Positions 35,092-43,622 of a stretch of DNA of 64,000 bases are shown piece by piece. The stretch covers positions 364,692-428,691 of the forward strand of contig CAVYVI010000006.1 in assembly GCA_963771905.1 (NCBI GenBank), in the 5' to 3' direction. The notes under the pieces are model-generated. The model was not told where the DNA came from. It searched no databases and saw only the letters and a list, made by a program, of their open reading frames with translations. This DNA is from Palsa-147 sp963771905. Its GTDB lineage: Bacteria > Acidobacteriota > Terriglobia > Acidiferrales > UBA7541. The position numbers and the translations under genes are program-made. Every line of letters starts with the position of its first letter. The stretch's first letter is position 1.

Positions 35092-35283
35092 TTCGCGGTC
35101 CTGGCAGCGATGCTGCTGGCCGGGCTCGATACGGTGGCGCAGACGTATCGCGGAACGATTCATGGAGTCGTGCGCGATTCTTCTGATGCCGTGCTGGCCG
35201 GAAATCGCATCGCGCAAGGTAACCCGGGACTCGGCGGCGGCGGCCCGCGCGTCTTGCAGTTCGCCGTGCGTTTCGAATTCTGA
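35092..35283 (+). pseudogene. Remnant of an Oar-like TonB-dependent receptor, internally deleted
   Basis: A short open stretch joins the beginning and the end of a large outer-membrane receptor. The visible peptide starts with a signal-like region (VLAAMLLAGLDTVAQ), continues YRGTIHGVVRDSSDAVLAG, which is the start of a carboxypeptidase-regulatory domain, and then jumps to NPGLGGGGPRVLQFAVRFEF and a stop, which is the usual C-terminus of such receptors (final Phe of the last beta strand). The ~1000 middle codons are missing. Two in-frame stops lie just upstream (after MSAIRTFAR at 35041). I infer decay by internal deletion. Confidence 0.7.
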
Positions 35284-35398
35284 AGCCGTGACGCTGAATC
35301 GGCATCCAATAGGCCGAGGGGCTTCGCCCGCTGGGACTCTTGCTTTTTCCGTATATCCGGCATCCAATAGAGACACTTGCGACCCGGGAGAATGAAGT

Positions 35399-36586
35399 AT
35401 GCGTGAAGCGGTTATCGTCAGTTCTGTTCGCACGGCCGTCGGAAAAGCTCCAAAAGGAACTTTGCGAACAACGCGACCCGACGACCTCGCGGCCATCGCG
35501 ATCAAGGAAGCCGTCGCGCGCGCCAAGAAACTCGACGTAGAGGAAATCGAGGACGTCGTTCTCGGTTGCGCGATACCCGAAGCCGAAGCGGGCATGAATG
35601 TCGCGCGGATCGCCTCCCTGCGCGCGGGATTGCCTGTCGAAGCTTCGGCCATGACCATCAACCGCTTCTGCTCGTCTGGCCTGCAGGCGATCGCCATCGC
35701 GGCTGAGCGCATTCTCGCCGGGCATGCCGACGTCGTTATCGCCGGCGGCACGGAATCGATGAGCCTTATCCCGATGGGTGGAAACAAAATTTCACCCAAT
35801 CCCTGGCTGATGGACCACTATCCGGACGCCTATCTTGGAATGGGTTTGACGGCCGAAAACGTCGCGAGAAAGTACGGCATCACACGTGAGCAAGCCGATC
35901 AATTTTCCTACGCCAGCCATCGGAAAGCTCTCGCGGCGATCGCCGCCGGGAAATTCACCGATGAAATCGTGCCCGTCGAAGTGACGCTCACCGAAGTTGT
36001 CTCCGGAAACGGCAATCGTCCGAAGACCACGAAGGCGATGTTCGCGATGGACGAAGGTCCGCGCGCTGACACTTCACCCGAAGCGCTCGCGAAATTGAAG
36101 CCGGCGTTTCACGCGCGCGGCGTCGTTACAGCGGGGAACAGCTCACAAACCAGTGACGGCGCCGCAGCCGCCGTTGTGATGAGCGGCGAACGCGCTCACG
36201 CCCTGGGTATCGAGCCGGTCGCGCGATTCCTCGCTTTTGCCACCGCCGGGTGTCCGCCCGAGGAAATGGGAGTCGGCCCGGCGTTCGCCATTCCAAAAGC
36301 TCTCAAACAAGCGGGCCTGCGCCTGGAAGATATCGACGTAATCGAATTGAACGAAGCGTTCGCTGCGCAAGCGCTGGCCGTCATCAAACTCGCGGGACTC
36401 GATCCCATGCGCGTAAATCCCAACGGCGGCGCCATCGCTCTCGGCCACCCGCTGGGATGCACCGGCGCGAAACTCACGGCCTCCATTCTGCGAGAACTCG
36501 AACGCCGCAAGGAGCGCTACGGCCTCGTGACCATGTGCGTGGGCGGTGGCATGGGCGCGGCAGGCATCCTCGAGCGCATCGCCTAA
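35399..36586 (+). CDS. fadA: Acetyl-CoA acyltransferase (thiolase)
   Basis: 395 residues. Beta-oxidation thiolase: active-site Cys in NRFCSSGLQAIAIAAERI, GGTESMSLIPMG, His in NPNGGAIALGHPLGCTGAKL, and the second Cys in MCVGGGMGAAGI. Length is typical. It follows fadN by about 2 kb with the lipoprotein and receptor remnant between, and ATG 35399 has GGGAG upstream. FadN and FadA together would form the oxidation half of the cycle. Confidence 0.95.
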   Translation: MREAVIVSSVRTAVGKAPKGTLRTTRPDDLAAIAIKEAVARAKKLDVEEIEDVVLGCAIPEAEAGMNVARIASLRAGLPVEASAMTINRFCSSGLQAIAIAAERILAGHADVVIAGGTESMSLIPMGGNKISPNPWLMDHYPDAYLGMGLTAENVARKYGITREQADQFSYASHRKALAAIAAGKFTDEIVPVEVTLTEVVSGNGNRPKTTKAMFAMDEGPRADTSPEALAKLKPAFHARGVVTAGNSSQTSDGAAAAVVMSGERAHALGIEPVARFLAFATAGCPPEEMGVGPAFAIPKALKQAGLRLEDIDVIELNEAFAAQALAVIKLAGLDPMRVNPNGGAIALGHPLGCTGAKLTASILRELERRKERYGLVTMCVGGGMGAAGILERIA

Positions 36587-36677
36587 TCTGGCGATTTTCT
36601 GCTGCTCGGTCTTCGGCTTTCTCAGCGTCGCGATTCATATGTTCTTGACTCGAGGACGCCGCGAAGCGCCAGTCTAC

Positions 36678-37232
36678 TCACTGCGCCTCGACGAGCGATT
36701 TCAGTCGCGCCAGATCCCGCTGTACTTTCTTTCTCGCCGCGGCCGTAATGAAAGGCTCAAATACTTCCGGCAATCTGCCGTGGTACTTCGTGCGAATCTC
36801 GCAGGTCAGTTGCGTGTGGCCGTCGTCGCCCTTCAACCAGTATTCCGCTGTCTCGACGAAACCATTGTCCGGGTCTCCGACGGATTCGATCTCCATTCCC
36901 AACCGCTCGTTCGGCACAAAATCCGTCACCGTCATTTCCATTTCCAACTTCACGTCTTCTTCCCGATCGAATTCCGTCAAGTGAAATCGCTCGCCAATTT
37001 TGCCGCCATTGGTTCCCGGCGAAATCTCCGCCATTTCGCTTAATCCTCCAAACCATTTCAGAATAAGGTCCTTCTGCGAAATCCAAGGAAAAACTTGCGC
37101 GGTCGGCCGATCGATCTCAATCTCAGCGACGATGTGCCCTCGATTCGGTCGGAACCTGCCGAGCATCAGCAAACCAATCGCCAGCGACGGGATCCCGATG
37201 ACCACGATCCCGACTCGGACCACCCACTTCAC
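36678..37232 (-). CDS. SRPBCC (polyketide-cyclase-like) protein, membrane-anchored
   Basis: 184 residues. The first ~25 residues are one hydrophobic segment (VVRVGIVVIGIPSLAIGLLMLG) and the rest a START/SRPBCC fold: EIEIDRPTAQVFPWISQKD, then YHGRLPEVFEPFITAAARKK. The start GTG at 37232 overlaps the preceding gene's stop by 4 bases (GTGA), so translation is coupled. The ligand is likely hydrophobic, but unknown. Partner gene upstream is another SRPBCC protein. Confidence 0.8.
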   Translation of the reverse strand: MKWVVRVGIVVIGIPSLAIGLLMLGRFRPNRGHIVAEIEIDRPTAQVFPWISQKDLILKWFGGLSEMAEISPGTNGGKIGERFHLTEFDREEDVKLEMEMTVTDFVPNERLGMEIESVGDPDNGFVETAEYWLKGDDGHTQLTCEIRTKYHGRLPEVFEPFITAAARKKVQRDLARLKSLVEAQ

Positions 37233-38080
37233 TGGAACATACCCCCTTCGAGCACGTGGCCCCATTGCCGCCCGAATTCCGCGACGCGCTCTTGCGGCAC
37301 GCCATACGCCGAGAGCCACAGCTGCACGGAATATTTTCCGGGTTCGCCTTCAATCGTCAGCCAGAATAACGCGCCATTCCACTCCTCGACGCTGATACAA
37401 AATCCCCGCGGCGGTACGACGAATTCAACGCCGCCCGAAAGCTTCTCGCCCGTCGCGGCGTGCAGGGAATACCGATCGCCCGGCCGCAGCGATTCCGAGA
37501 CTCCCTCGCGAAAGAGTCCGCCGGGAGAAAGCAGCCGGCGAAACGCTTCCTCGCGCGCGATCGAAACCTGCCTTCTCGGCCATGCGACGCGCCGCTCGAC
37601 GCCTGCATGCCGTTCGAGCGCCACGCGCAGATTCGTGAGCATGAATTTCCAGCCATATTTCACCGCGTCGTAGTATTCGTTTTTCCAATCGGCGCCCTCT
37701 ACGAAACCCGAATGCACCAAGCGCAGCAGCGTCTTGCCGCCTCGCGCTTCGAGCGTCCATTCCACCGCGAGATATTCCTTGCTTTCGAGCGCCGCGTCTT
37801 TCGGCGAAAACGGCGACGCTTCGAGCCAGCGCAACCGCTTGCCCGGCTCCCAGATATCGATCGTGTTCGTACCTTCGGAGTTCAGCCCCCATGACAAATA
37901 AATCGAGCCGCCAGTGCCCGGCGTTACTTTGACCTCGAGAGGAAACCACCGAACCAACTCGGCTGGATCAGTCAGCGTCTTCCACACTGCTTCGATCGGC
38001 GCGTTGAGTTCGATCTGCTTTTCAACTGACCGCATTTGCCGGGATGGTATGTTCTTTTCTTCGGGATTTTCTCGCGTCAT
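37229..38080 (-). CDS. SRPBCC/AHSA1 domain protein, duplicated
   Basis: 283 residues. Residues about 20-150 are an Aha1-C-like SRPBCC domain (SVEKQIELNAPIEAVWKTLTDPAELVRWFPLEVKV; WEPGKRLRWLEASPFSPKDA). The second half (about 170-280) looks like another related fold ending in YSVQLWLSAYGVPQERVAEFG. Such proteins are ligand-binding or of unknown function; in some, the partner is a transcriptional regulator of ArsR type, absent here. ATG at 38080 has GAGGA upstream; a longer upstream frame is rejected. Coupled to the next SRPBCC gene. Confidence 0.82.
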   Translation of the reverse strand: MTRENPEEKNIPSRQMRSVEKQIELNAPIEAVWKTLTDPAELVRWFPLEVKVTPGTGGSIYLSWGLNSEGTNTIDIWEPGKRLRWLEASPFSPKDAALESKEYLAVEWTLEARGGKTLLRLVHSGFVEGADWKNEYYDAVKYGWKFMLTNLRVALERHAGVERRVAWPRRQVSIAREEAFRRLLSPGGLFREGVSESLRPGDRYSLHAATGEKLSGGVEFVVPPRGFCISVEEWNGALFWLTIEGEPGKYSVQLWLSAYGVPQERVAEFGRQWGHVLEGGMFQ

Positions 38081-38392
38081 CGGATGTCCTCGCGCGTGTG
38101 GAACTCCGCCGATCCTTTTCGGGTTTCTTTTCCGCTGGCGGCGGGTGGTTAGCTTAGACTTGTGCGGGAGGAATGCCAACCCTCCCGCACGCCCTTGCGG
38201 TAGGAGTGCTACGCCCGCGATTTCAGCAAGAAACTGCCGAGCGCCGCGCCTCCTATTCGCCCGCATCCATCCGCGTTGCAATTAAGCATTACGAAAACCG
38301 TTCTGCAGGCCAGTTGCTCCTCGCGTCGCTTCCCGGTACGATAGAGTTTCCTGCAGGCACTCCTGGGCCGTTGCTCCGGTACCCGGAAAAGG
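38081..38392. other. Intergenic stretch of 312 bases between divergent genes
   Basis: This holds the promoters of the SRPBCC pair and of fadE. I see no extra gene. No FadR or TetR-like palindrome caught my eye, though short inverted repeats cannot be excluded by eye. Confidence 0.3.
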
Positions 38393-40201
38393 ATGGCAGC
38401 CGTGGTCACTTCGACCGTGTCTCAAAATCAGTTGCGCGGCGGTGCATTCCTCATCACGTCATGCCGGCCGGAGGAAGTTTTCACCCCCGCCGATCTCGCC
38501 GATGACCAGCGCCTCATTGGGCAGACCGCCGAAGAATTCGTCGCCAATGAAGTCATGCCCGTGGTTCCCGAGCTCGAGCAGCACAAAGACGGGCTGATGC
38601 CGCAACTCTTGAAGAAGGCGGGCGAGCTGGGTCTGCTCGGCGGCTCGATTCCGGAAGCCTATGGCGGTGCGGGGCTCGACAAAGTTTCCGCCACGATCCT
38701 CGCCGAGAAACTCTCGGCCTACGCCTCGTTCGCCGTGACGCACGGCGGCCACGCGGGCATCGGCACGATTCCCATCGTCTATTTCGGAACCGAAGAACAG
38801 AAGAAAAAATATCTGCCGAAGATAGCGACCGGCGAATTGATTTCCTGCTACTGCCTCTCTGAGCCGCAGGCCGGTTCGGATGCCCTCGCCGCTCGCACGC
38901 GCGCCGTTCTCTCCCCGGACGGAAAGAATTGGATTCTCAACGGCCAGAAAATGTGGATCACCAACGGCGGCTTTGCCGATGTCTACGTCGTGTTTGCGAA
39001 AATCGACGGCGACAAATTCTCCTGCTTCATCGTCGAGCGCGGCTATCCCGGATTTTCCGTCGGCGCCGAAGAGAAAAAGATGGGCATCAAGGGCAGCTCG
39101 ACGGTGCCGATCTTTTTCGAAAATTGCCCCGTGCCGAAGGAAAATCTCCTGCATGACGTTGGCCGCGGGCACATCGTCGCCTTCAACACCTTGAACGTCG
39201 GCCGCTTCTCCCTTGGCGCCTACTGTCTCGGCGGCTCGAAGAAGGTTCTGGAAGCCTCTTCGAAATATTCGAAGGAACGCACCGCATTCGGCAAGCAGCT
39301 TCGAGAATTCGGCCTGATTCGCGGCAAGCTCGGCGAAATGGCCATTCGCATTTTCGCGGTCGAATCCATGATTTATCGCTCGGCGGGAATGTTGGATGCA
39401 GTGCTCTCTTCTCCACAGTCCGGAATGGACAAGACGCAGCAGGCCATGCAAGTTCTCGAGGAATACGCCATCGAGAGCTCCATCAGCAAGATTTATGGCA
39501 GCGAGACCGTGGACTTCTGCGTGGACGAAGGCGTCCAGATCTTCGGCGGCTACGGCTTTCACGAGGATTATCCTGTCGCCCGCGCCTATCGCGACAGCCG
39601 CATCAATCGCATCTTTGAAGGCACCAACGAAATCAACCGCATGCTCATCGTGCAAATGCTGATGAAGCGTGCGATGGGAGGCGTTCTGCCGTTGATGCCG
39701 GCGGCGATGAAGCTGACCGAAGAAGTCATGTCCGGCCCGTCCCTCGAAGAAGCACCCACCGGCGCATTGGCGGAGGAAGAGCGCGCGCTCGCCCAGGCCA
39801 AAAAGACGTTTTTGCTGGCCACGGGGACCGCCGTACAGAAATTCCGCGACAAACTGGCCGAGGAGCAGGAAATCGTCGCTGCTCTCGCCAACGTGGTGAT
39901 GGAGATTTACGCCATGGAATCCGTCCTGCGTCGCACGCAGAAAACGACTGCCGTGCGCGGCGAAGCTTCCACCGCCGTAATGGCCGATGCCGCGCGCGCT
40001 TTCATCTATGGCGCTGGCGATCGGGTCGAGAAAGAAGCGCGAACAGCGCTGGTCGCGACACTCGAAGGGGATATGCTGCGCACGCAACTTGCCGTGCTGA
40101 AGCGCTTTTCAAAGCGAGAACCGGTCGATGTCGTTGCGCTGCGGCGGCGCCTCTCCGATGCAGTTCTCGCGCAGGATCGCTATCCCTTCGAAGGCCGCTA
40201 G
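38393..40201 (+). CDS. fadE: Acyl-CoA dehydrogenase, FadE type
   Basis: 602 residues, similar in length to the Bacillus FadE. FAD-dependent first step of beta-oxidation. Visible: N-terminal helical domain (DDQRLIGQTAEEFVANEVMPVV), CYCLSEPQAGSDALAARTRA, KMWITNGGFADVYVVFAKI, RTAFGKQLREFGLIRGKL, and the catalytic Glu in FEGTNEINRMLIV. An extra C-terminal helical domain (about 440-600) is typical of the long type. ATG at 38393 has GGAAAAGG upstream. A strong terminator lies 40 bases past its stop. Confidence 0.95.
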   Translation: MAAVVTSTVSQNQLRGGAFLITSCRPEEVFTPADLADDQRLIGQTAEEFVANEVMPVVPELEQHKDGLMPQLLKKAGELGLLGGSIPEAYGGAGLDKVSATILAEKLSAYASFAVTHGGHAGIGTIPIVYFGTEEQKKKYLPKIATGELISCYCLSEPQAGSDALAARTRAVLSPDGKNWILNGQKMWITNGGFADVYVVFAKIDGDKFSCFIVERGYPGFSVGAEEKKMGIKGSSTVPIFFENCPVPKENLLHDVGRGHIVAFNTLNVGRFSLGAYCLGGSKKVLEASSKYSKERTAFGKQLREFGLIRGKLGEMAIRIFAVESMIYRSAGMLDAVLSSPQSGMDKTQQAMQVLEEYAIESSISKIYGSETVDFCVDEGVQIFGGYGFHEDYPVARAYRDSRINRIFEGTNEINRMLIVQMLMKRAMGGVLPLMPAAMKLTEEVMSGPSLEEAPTGALAEEERALAQAKKTFLLATGTAVQKFRDKLAEEQEIVAALANVVMEIYAMESVLRRTQKTTAVRGEASTAVMADAARAFIYGAGDRVEKEARTALVATLEGDMLRTQLAVLKRFSKREPVDVVALRRRLSDAVLAQDRYPFEGR

Positions 40202-40240
40202 CGCAATCCAATTCTACGAACTGGATTCATCTGATCGACA

Positions 40241-40272
40241 AACGCGCCGCACCGTGCGGCGCGTTTTCTTTT
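40241..40272 (+). terminator. Rho-independent terminator after fadE
   Basis: Stem CGCGCCGCA / TGCGGCGCG with a two-base loop (CC), followed by TTTTCTTTT. It ends the fadE transcript on the plus strand. The best-formed terminator in the window. Confidence 0.85.
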
Positions 40273-40291
40273 CCGTATTTCACGTGGGGAG

Positions 40292-40311
40292 TTCTAGCGC
40301 TCTTGTACTAG
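40292..40311. repeat. Short intergenic motif (TTCTAGCGCTCTTGTACTAG), partly shared with other gaps
   Basis: Located just after the fadE terminator. AGCGCTCTTGTA recurs at 907-918, and GTACTAG (or its complement) also at 875-881, 19753-19759 and 52837-52843, all in gaps between genes. A 12-mer match could be chance, so this is a weak call. Confidence 0.25.
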
Positions 40312-40476
40312 GACCCCCCAGCGGCAACCGCGTGTCCTGCTCTGGAAACGCTTTTCCTCAAAATAAATTTCTACGCACCCACCCGCTCTCTAAGCCCTTT
40401 AGATTTCGCTGCGCCTGCAGGCGCGTCTTTTGGGCCTCCCCGTGCATCTAATCCCCGTGAAAGTGGGAAAGAGGAC

Positions 40477-40809
40477 ATGAGCCAAATCGGACAGATGTTT
40501 TCTAGAGAATCTGGCAACAAACAAAAATTGAATCGCGTGTTCTGGTGGAGTCTTGGAATTATTGTCGTATTACAGCTGTATTTTGTGCGTGAGCTCCTGG
40601 CGGCGGAACTGCTCTTTGGGATCGGTTTCGCGATCTTGTTTTCCATCGGCATGTTCGTCTATATGATCGGACGCGCCGGTGAACGCAGTTTCAGTTGGGT
40701 GGAATCTCGTACCCGCGCGCTCGCACATACAACCCGGCGGGGGTTGGGCGCGCTGGAAGAGATTAGTAGAAGGCCATTCCGCCATCCACGTTCAGAGTCT
40801 GCCCAGTAA
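40477..40809 (+). CDS. Small two-span membrane protein
   Basis: 110 residues with two hydrophobic spans (about residues 22-40 and 45-66), a charged N-terminus and a basic C-terminal tail (RTRALAHTTRRGLGALEEISRRPFRHPR). Unknown function. GAGGAC-type ribosome site before ATG 40477. Its last 47 bases overlap, on the opposite strand, the 3' end of the SDR gene, which is a real convergent overlap rather than a false frame, since both proteins look genuine. Confidence 0.72.
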   Translation: MSQIGQMFSRESGNKQKLNRVFWWSLGIIVVLQLYFVRELLAAELLFGIGFAILFSIGMFVYMIGRAGERSFSWVESRTRALAHTTRRGLGALEEISRRPFRHPRSESAQ

Positions 40810-41545
40810 TCGCGCTCGATTCATCGGAAACGAGGAACACGGCCGCAGCGGCGATCTCTCCCGCCGTTTGCGGCCGTCCTTGCAGAATCCCTTCCACCAG
40901 ATTTTTGAGCATCGCTTCCGGCTCGGCGTGAAAGTGATCCGCTAGCCCACGCCCGAGTTCCTGCGACATTTTTGTTTCCGGCACGGGCCCCGGGCTCAGC
41001 GCGTTCGCGCGTACCCCTTTCCGCGCGCCCTCCGATGCCAGCGTTCTCGTAAACCCAGCAAGAGCCGCTTTCGATGAGGCATATGGGCCGCCCAGTCCGA
41101 ACGCTGCCTTTCCAGCGATGCTGGTGATGTTCAGGATGGTTCCTGATCCCCGGCGATACATTTCCGGCAGGACTAGCCGCGCCAGCAGGAACGGCCCGCG
41201 CAGATTCGCCGCGATCACCGCATCCCATTCGGCAGGTAGGATTTCTTCGACCGGTTTCACCGGTCCGTAGATTCCTGCGTTGTTCACGAGAATATGGATC
41301 TCGCCGAACGCCTCACGCGCCGCCTTCACGATTTTCTCACAGCCGCCCTCGGTCGAGACATCCGCCGCCACAAATGCCGCCCGCCCTTGAGCTTTCTGGA
41401 TTTCTTCCGCAACGCCGCGAATCTCCCCTTCGCTCCGCGCCGTAACCAAGATCGCTGCGCCTTCTTCTGCAAACCGCAGCGCAATCGCCCGTCCGATTCC
41501 ACGTCCGCCGCCCGTCACAATCGCCACTCGATCCTTCAGCAACAT
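40763..41545 (-). CDS. Short-chain dehydrogenase/reductase (FabG-like)
   Basis: 260 residues. Classic SDR: VTGGGRGIGRAIALRFA (cofactor loop, TGxxxGxG), DVSTEGG, LVNNAGIYGP, the catalytic Ser in NITSIAGKAAF and Tyr/Lys in GPYASSKAALAG, ending in GQTLNVDGGMAFY. Likely a 3-oxoacyl-ACP reductase-like oxidoreductase. Start ATG 41545 has GGGGGAGG upstream. Substrate not readable. Confidence 0.9.
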   Translation of the reverse strand: MLLKDRVAIVTGGGRGIGRAIALRFAEEGAAILVTARSEGEIRGVAEEIQKAQGRAAFVAADVSTEGGCEKIVKAAREAFGEIHILVNNAGIYGPVKPVEEILPAEWDAVIAANLRGPFLLARLVLPEMYRRGSGTILNITSIAGKAAFGLGGPYASSKAALAGFTRTLASEGARKGVRANALSPGPVPETKMSQELGRGLADHFHAEPEAMLKNLVEGILQGRPQTAGEIAAAAVFLVSDESSAITGQTLNVDGGMAFY

Positions 41546-41637
41546 CGCGCCCTCCCCCTAAGTGTTGAAGCATCGCAGAATACCATGTCATCGCGCGATG
41601 CTTTCCCGAAAGACTCGAAGACGGGGCAGATCCTTGC

Positions 41638-42447
41638 TTGAAAACAACTCGCGTTCGCGATATGTATCCAAGCGCTCCGATGCGTTCATCCCAACACAAA
41701 TGGAAAAAAGCGGCGCCGCCGGTCGAGGCGGGCCTCGAGTCACCAAACCTTCGGCCCGTAGCCGCCATCTGCGTGACCGCGTGTCTTTCACTTTGGACAT
41801 TGCAATTCCTCGGTTCAGAAGAGGCGTTCACGTATTTTTTCCCGACGAGTCACCACGCTGGCGACCCCTATTGGGTGCTGCGCGTCAAGGCATGGTGGGT
41901 GGCATGGATCCTCATCAGTTTTTTCGCAATACCGGCGACGCTGATGACGTTTCTGCCCGGCAAACGCTTGCGCGATTGCAATCTCTCGCTGCGCGGATTT
42001 ACGCAACATTTCTGGATTTACGTGGGGCTCTACGCGGCGGTCTTTCCTGTAATCTGGCTGGTTTCGTTGGCGCCTTCTTTCTATAACTACTATCCCATGT
42101 ACTCGCAGGCGGGCCGATCCTGGAACGACCTGCTGATGTGGGAGGGCATGTATGCCGGCCAATTCATCGCTCTCGAGTTTTTCTTCCGCGGGTTTCTGGT
42201 GGGAGGGCTTTCGCGGCATATGGGAATCTTTTCCGTCCCGGTGTCCGTGATCCCCTACATGATGGTCCATTTCACCAAGCCGTGGCCAGAGGCGGCCGCC
42301 TCGGTTGTGGCCGGACTCGTTCTCGGTTATCTGGCATGGAAGACGAAGTCGATTTGGGGAGGCGTCTGCGTTCACTGTGCCGTGGCTGTCAGCATGGATC
42401 TGCTGGCGCTGTCTCACAAGGGCCAATTGCCCTGGCTTCATGGCTAG
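41638..42447 (+). CDS. CPBP-family (Rce1-like) membrane protein
   Basis: 269 residues with about seven spans. The CPBP signature is present but partly changed: FIALEFFFRGFLVGG has one Glu plus the FRG, where the family has EExxxR; PYMMVHFTKPWPE gives the second motif; VCVHCAVAVSMDLL the third (His and Asp). Such proteins are intramembrane proteases or scaffolds. Start: TTG at 41638 or ATG 41662; both are weakly supported. The next gene starts 71 bases on. Confidence 0.78.
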   Translation: MKTTRVRDMYPSAPMRSSQHKWKKAAPPVEAGLESPNLRPVAAICVTACLSLWTLQFLGSEEAFTYFFPTSHHAGDPYWVLRVKAWWVAWILISFFAIPATLMTFLPGKRLRDCNLSLRGFTQHFWIYVGLYAAVFPVIWLVSLAPSFYNYYPMYSQAGRSWNDLLMWEGMYAGQFIALEFFFRGFLVGGLSRHMGIFSVPVSVIPYMMVHFTKPWPEAAASVVAGLVLGYLAWKTKSIWGGVCVHCAVAVSMDLLALSHKGQLPWLHG

Positions 42448-42518
42448 CAGTCCCCCGTCACCGGAATGGGCGTCAGCGCTATGATCCGAAAATTCAGCGG
42501 CGTGTAAGGTATCTCGGC

Positions 42519-43439
42519 ATGCAACTCTGGTTTTCCCACGGAAGCGACGTCACCCTTCGCGAGCAGCTTGTAACCCAAATTATTCTGGGGATTCTGAGCG
42601 ATGATTTAGTCCCAGGGCAACGCCTGCCGAGCACGCGAGAACTCGCACGCCGATTTCATCTTCATCCCAACACCGCCAGCGCCGGATACCGCCAACTCGA
42701 GCGGGAGCGTTGGGTCGAATTTCGCAAGGGAAGCGGCGTGTATGTTGGGGATGCCAAACCAGAGGGCTCGCTGTCGACCGCAGTCGCGCTGGATCAGCTG
42801 ATCGCCACGCTCTTCCGTTCGGCGCATAAACTCGGCGCTCCTCTATCTGCTGTGCGCTCGCGCCTGCGTCATTGGCTGGAATTGCAGCCTCCCGATCATT
42901 TCCTGCTGATCGAATCAGACGAAGAACTGAGAAGAATCTTGGCGGCCGAGATGCAACAGGCGGTGACTTTCCCGGTCATGAGCTGCGATCTACGAGATTC
43001 TCAACTCTCTCACGCGCTCGATGCCGCCATTCCGGTGGTGCTCTCCAGCGCTGTGGCGTCGGTCCGGCAGGCTTTGCCCGCGGGCACCGAGTTGATCACG
43101 CTCCGGGTTCGTTCTGTGCCGTCTTCCCTCGCAGGCTGGTTGCCTGCTCCTTCCGGTTCTCTCGTCGGAATTGCATCCCACTGGCCGCGTTTTCTGAATT
43201 TGGCTCGCACCATGTTGATCGCCGCCGGTTTTCACCCGGACGGTCTTCTATTTCGAGATGCTAGGAAGCCGAATTGGCAACGCGGATTGAAGGAGATGGC
43301 GGCGGTCGTCTGCGACTCAGTAACAGCAGCCGATTTACCGAAGACATCTCGCGTCGTGTTGTTTCCTCTGCTTTCCGAGGCTTCACTGACCGAGCTGCGA
43401 AATTACCAGAAGTTCATCCGCAGCCCGCTCGTCCCGTAA
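42519..43439 (+). CDS. GntR-type transcriptional regulator with unrecognised C-terminal domain
   Basis: 306 residues. Residues 1-75 form the GntR winged helix: TLREQLVTQIILGILSDDLVPGQRLPSTRELARRFHLHPNTASAGYRQLERE. What follows is not FCD, UTRA or an aminotransferase as far as I can judge; it includes TFPVMSCDLRD and VVLSSAVASVRQAL and might be a periplasmic-binding-like sensor. ATG at 42519. Its neighbours give no hint of the effector. Confidence 0.8.
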   Translation: MQLWFSHGSDVTLREQLVTQIILGILSDDLVPGQRLPSTRELARRFHLHPNTASAGYRQLERERWVEFRKGSGVYVGDAKPEGSLSTAVALDQLIATLFRSAHKLGAPLSAVRSRLRHWLELQPPDHFLLIESDEELRRILAAEMQQAVTFPVMSCDLRDSQLSHALDAAIPVVLSSAVASVRQALPAGTELITLRVRSVPSSLAGWLPAPSGSLVGIASHWPRFLNLARTMLIAAGFHPDGLLFRDARKPNWQRGLKEMAAVVCDSVTAADLPKTSRVVLFPLLSEASLTELRNYQKFIRSPLVP

Positions 43440-43622
43440 CGGTCGGGCACTCCGGCGGCTTTCAGGCAGTCTGAACCGGCTCAGATTCGCGACGCTTTCG
43501 CCACGCCGCGCGCAGCATCCCCGCGCCATTCCGGCGCACTCTGAGATTCGCACCCGGGAAGGAAAACGCGGTGGCGAGATGGCGTCTATTCAGTTAAAAT
43601 GGTTTCTTTGAGGGAGATACAC

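Noticed and set aside
38459..40087. 542-codon open frame antisense to fadE
   Set aside because: His/Arg/Phe-rich mirror of a GC-rich gene; fadE on the plus strand has all family motifs.
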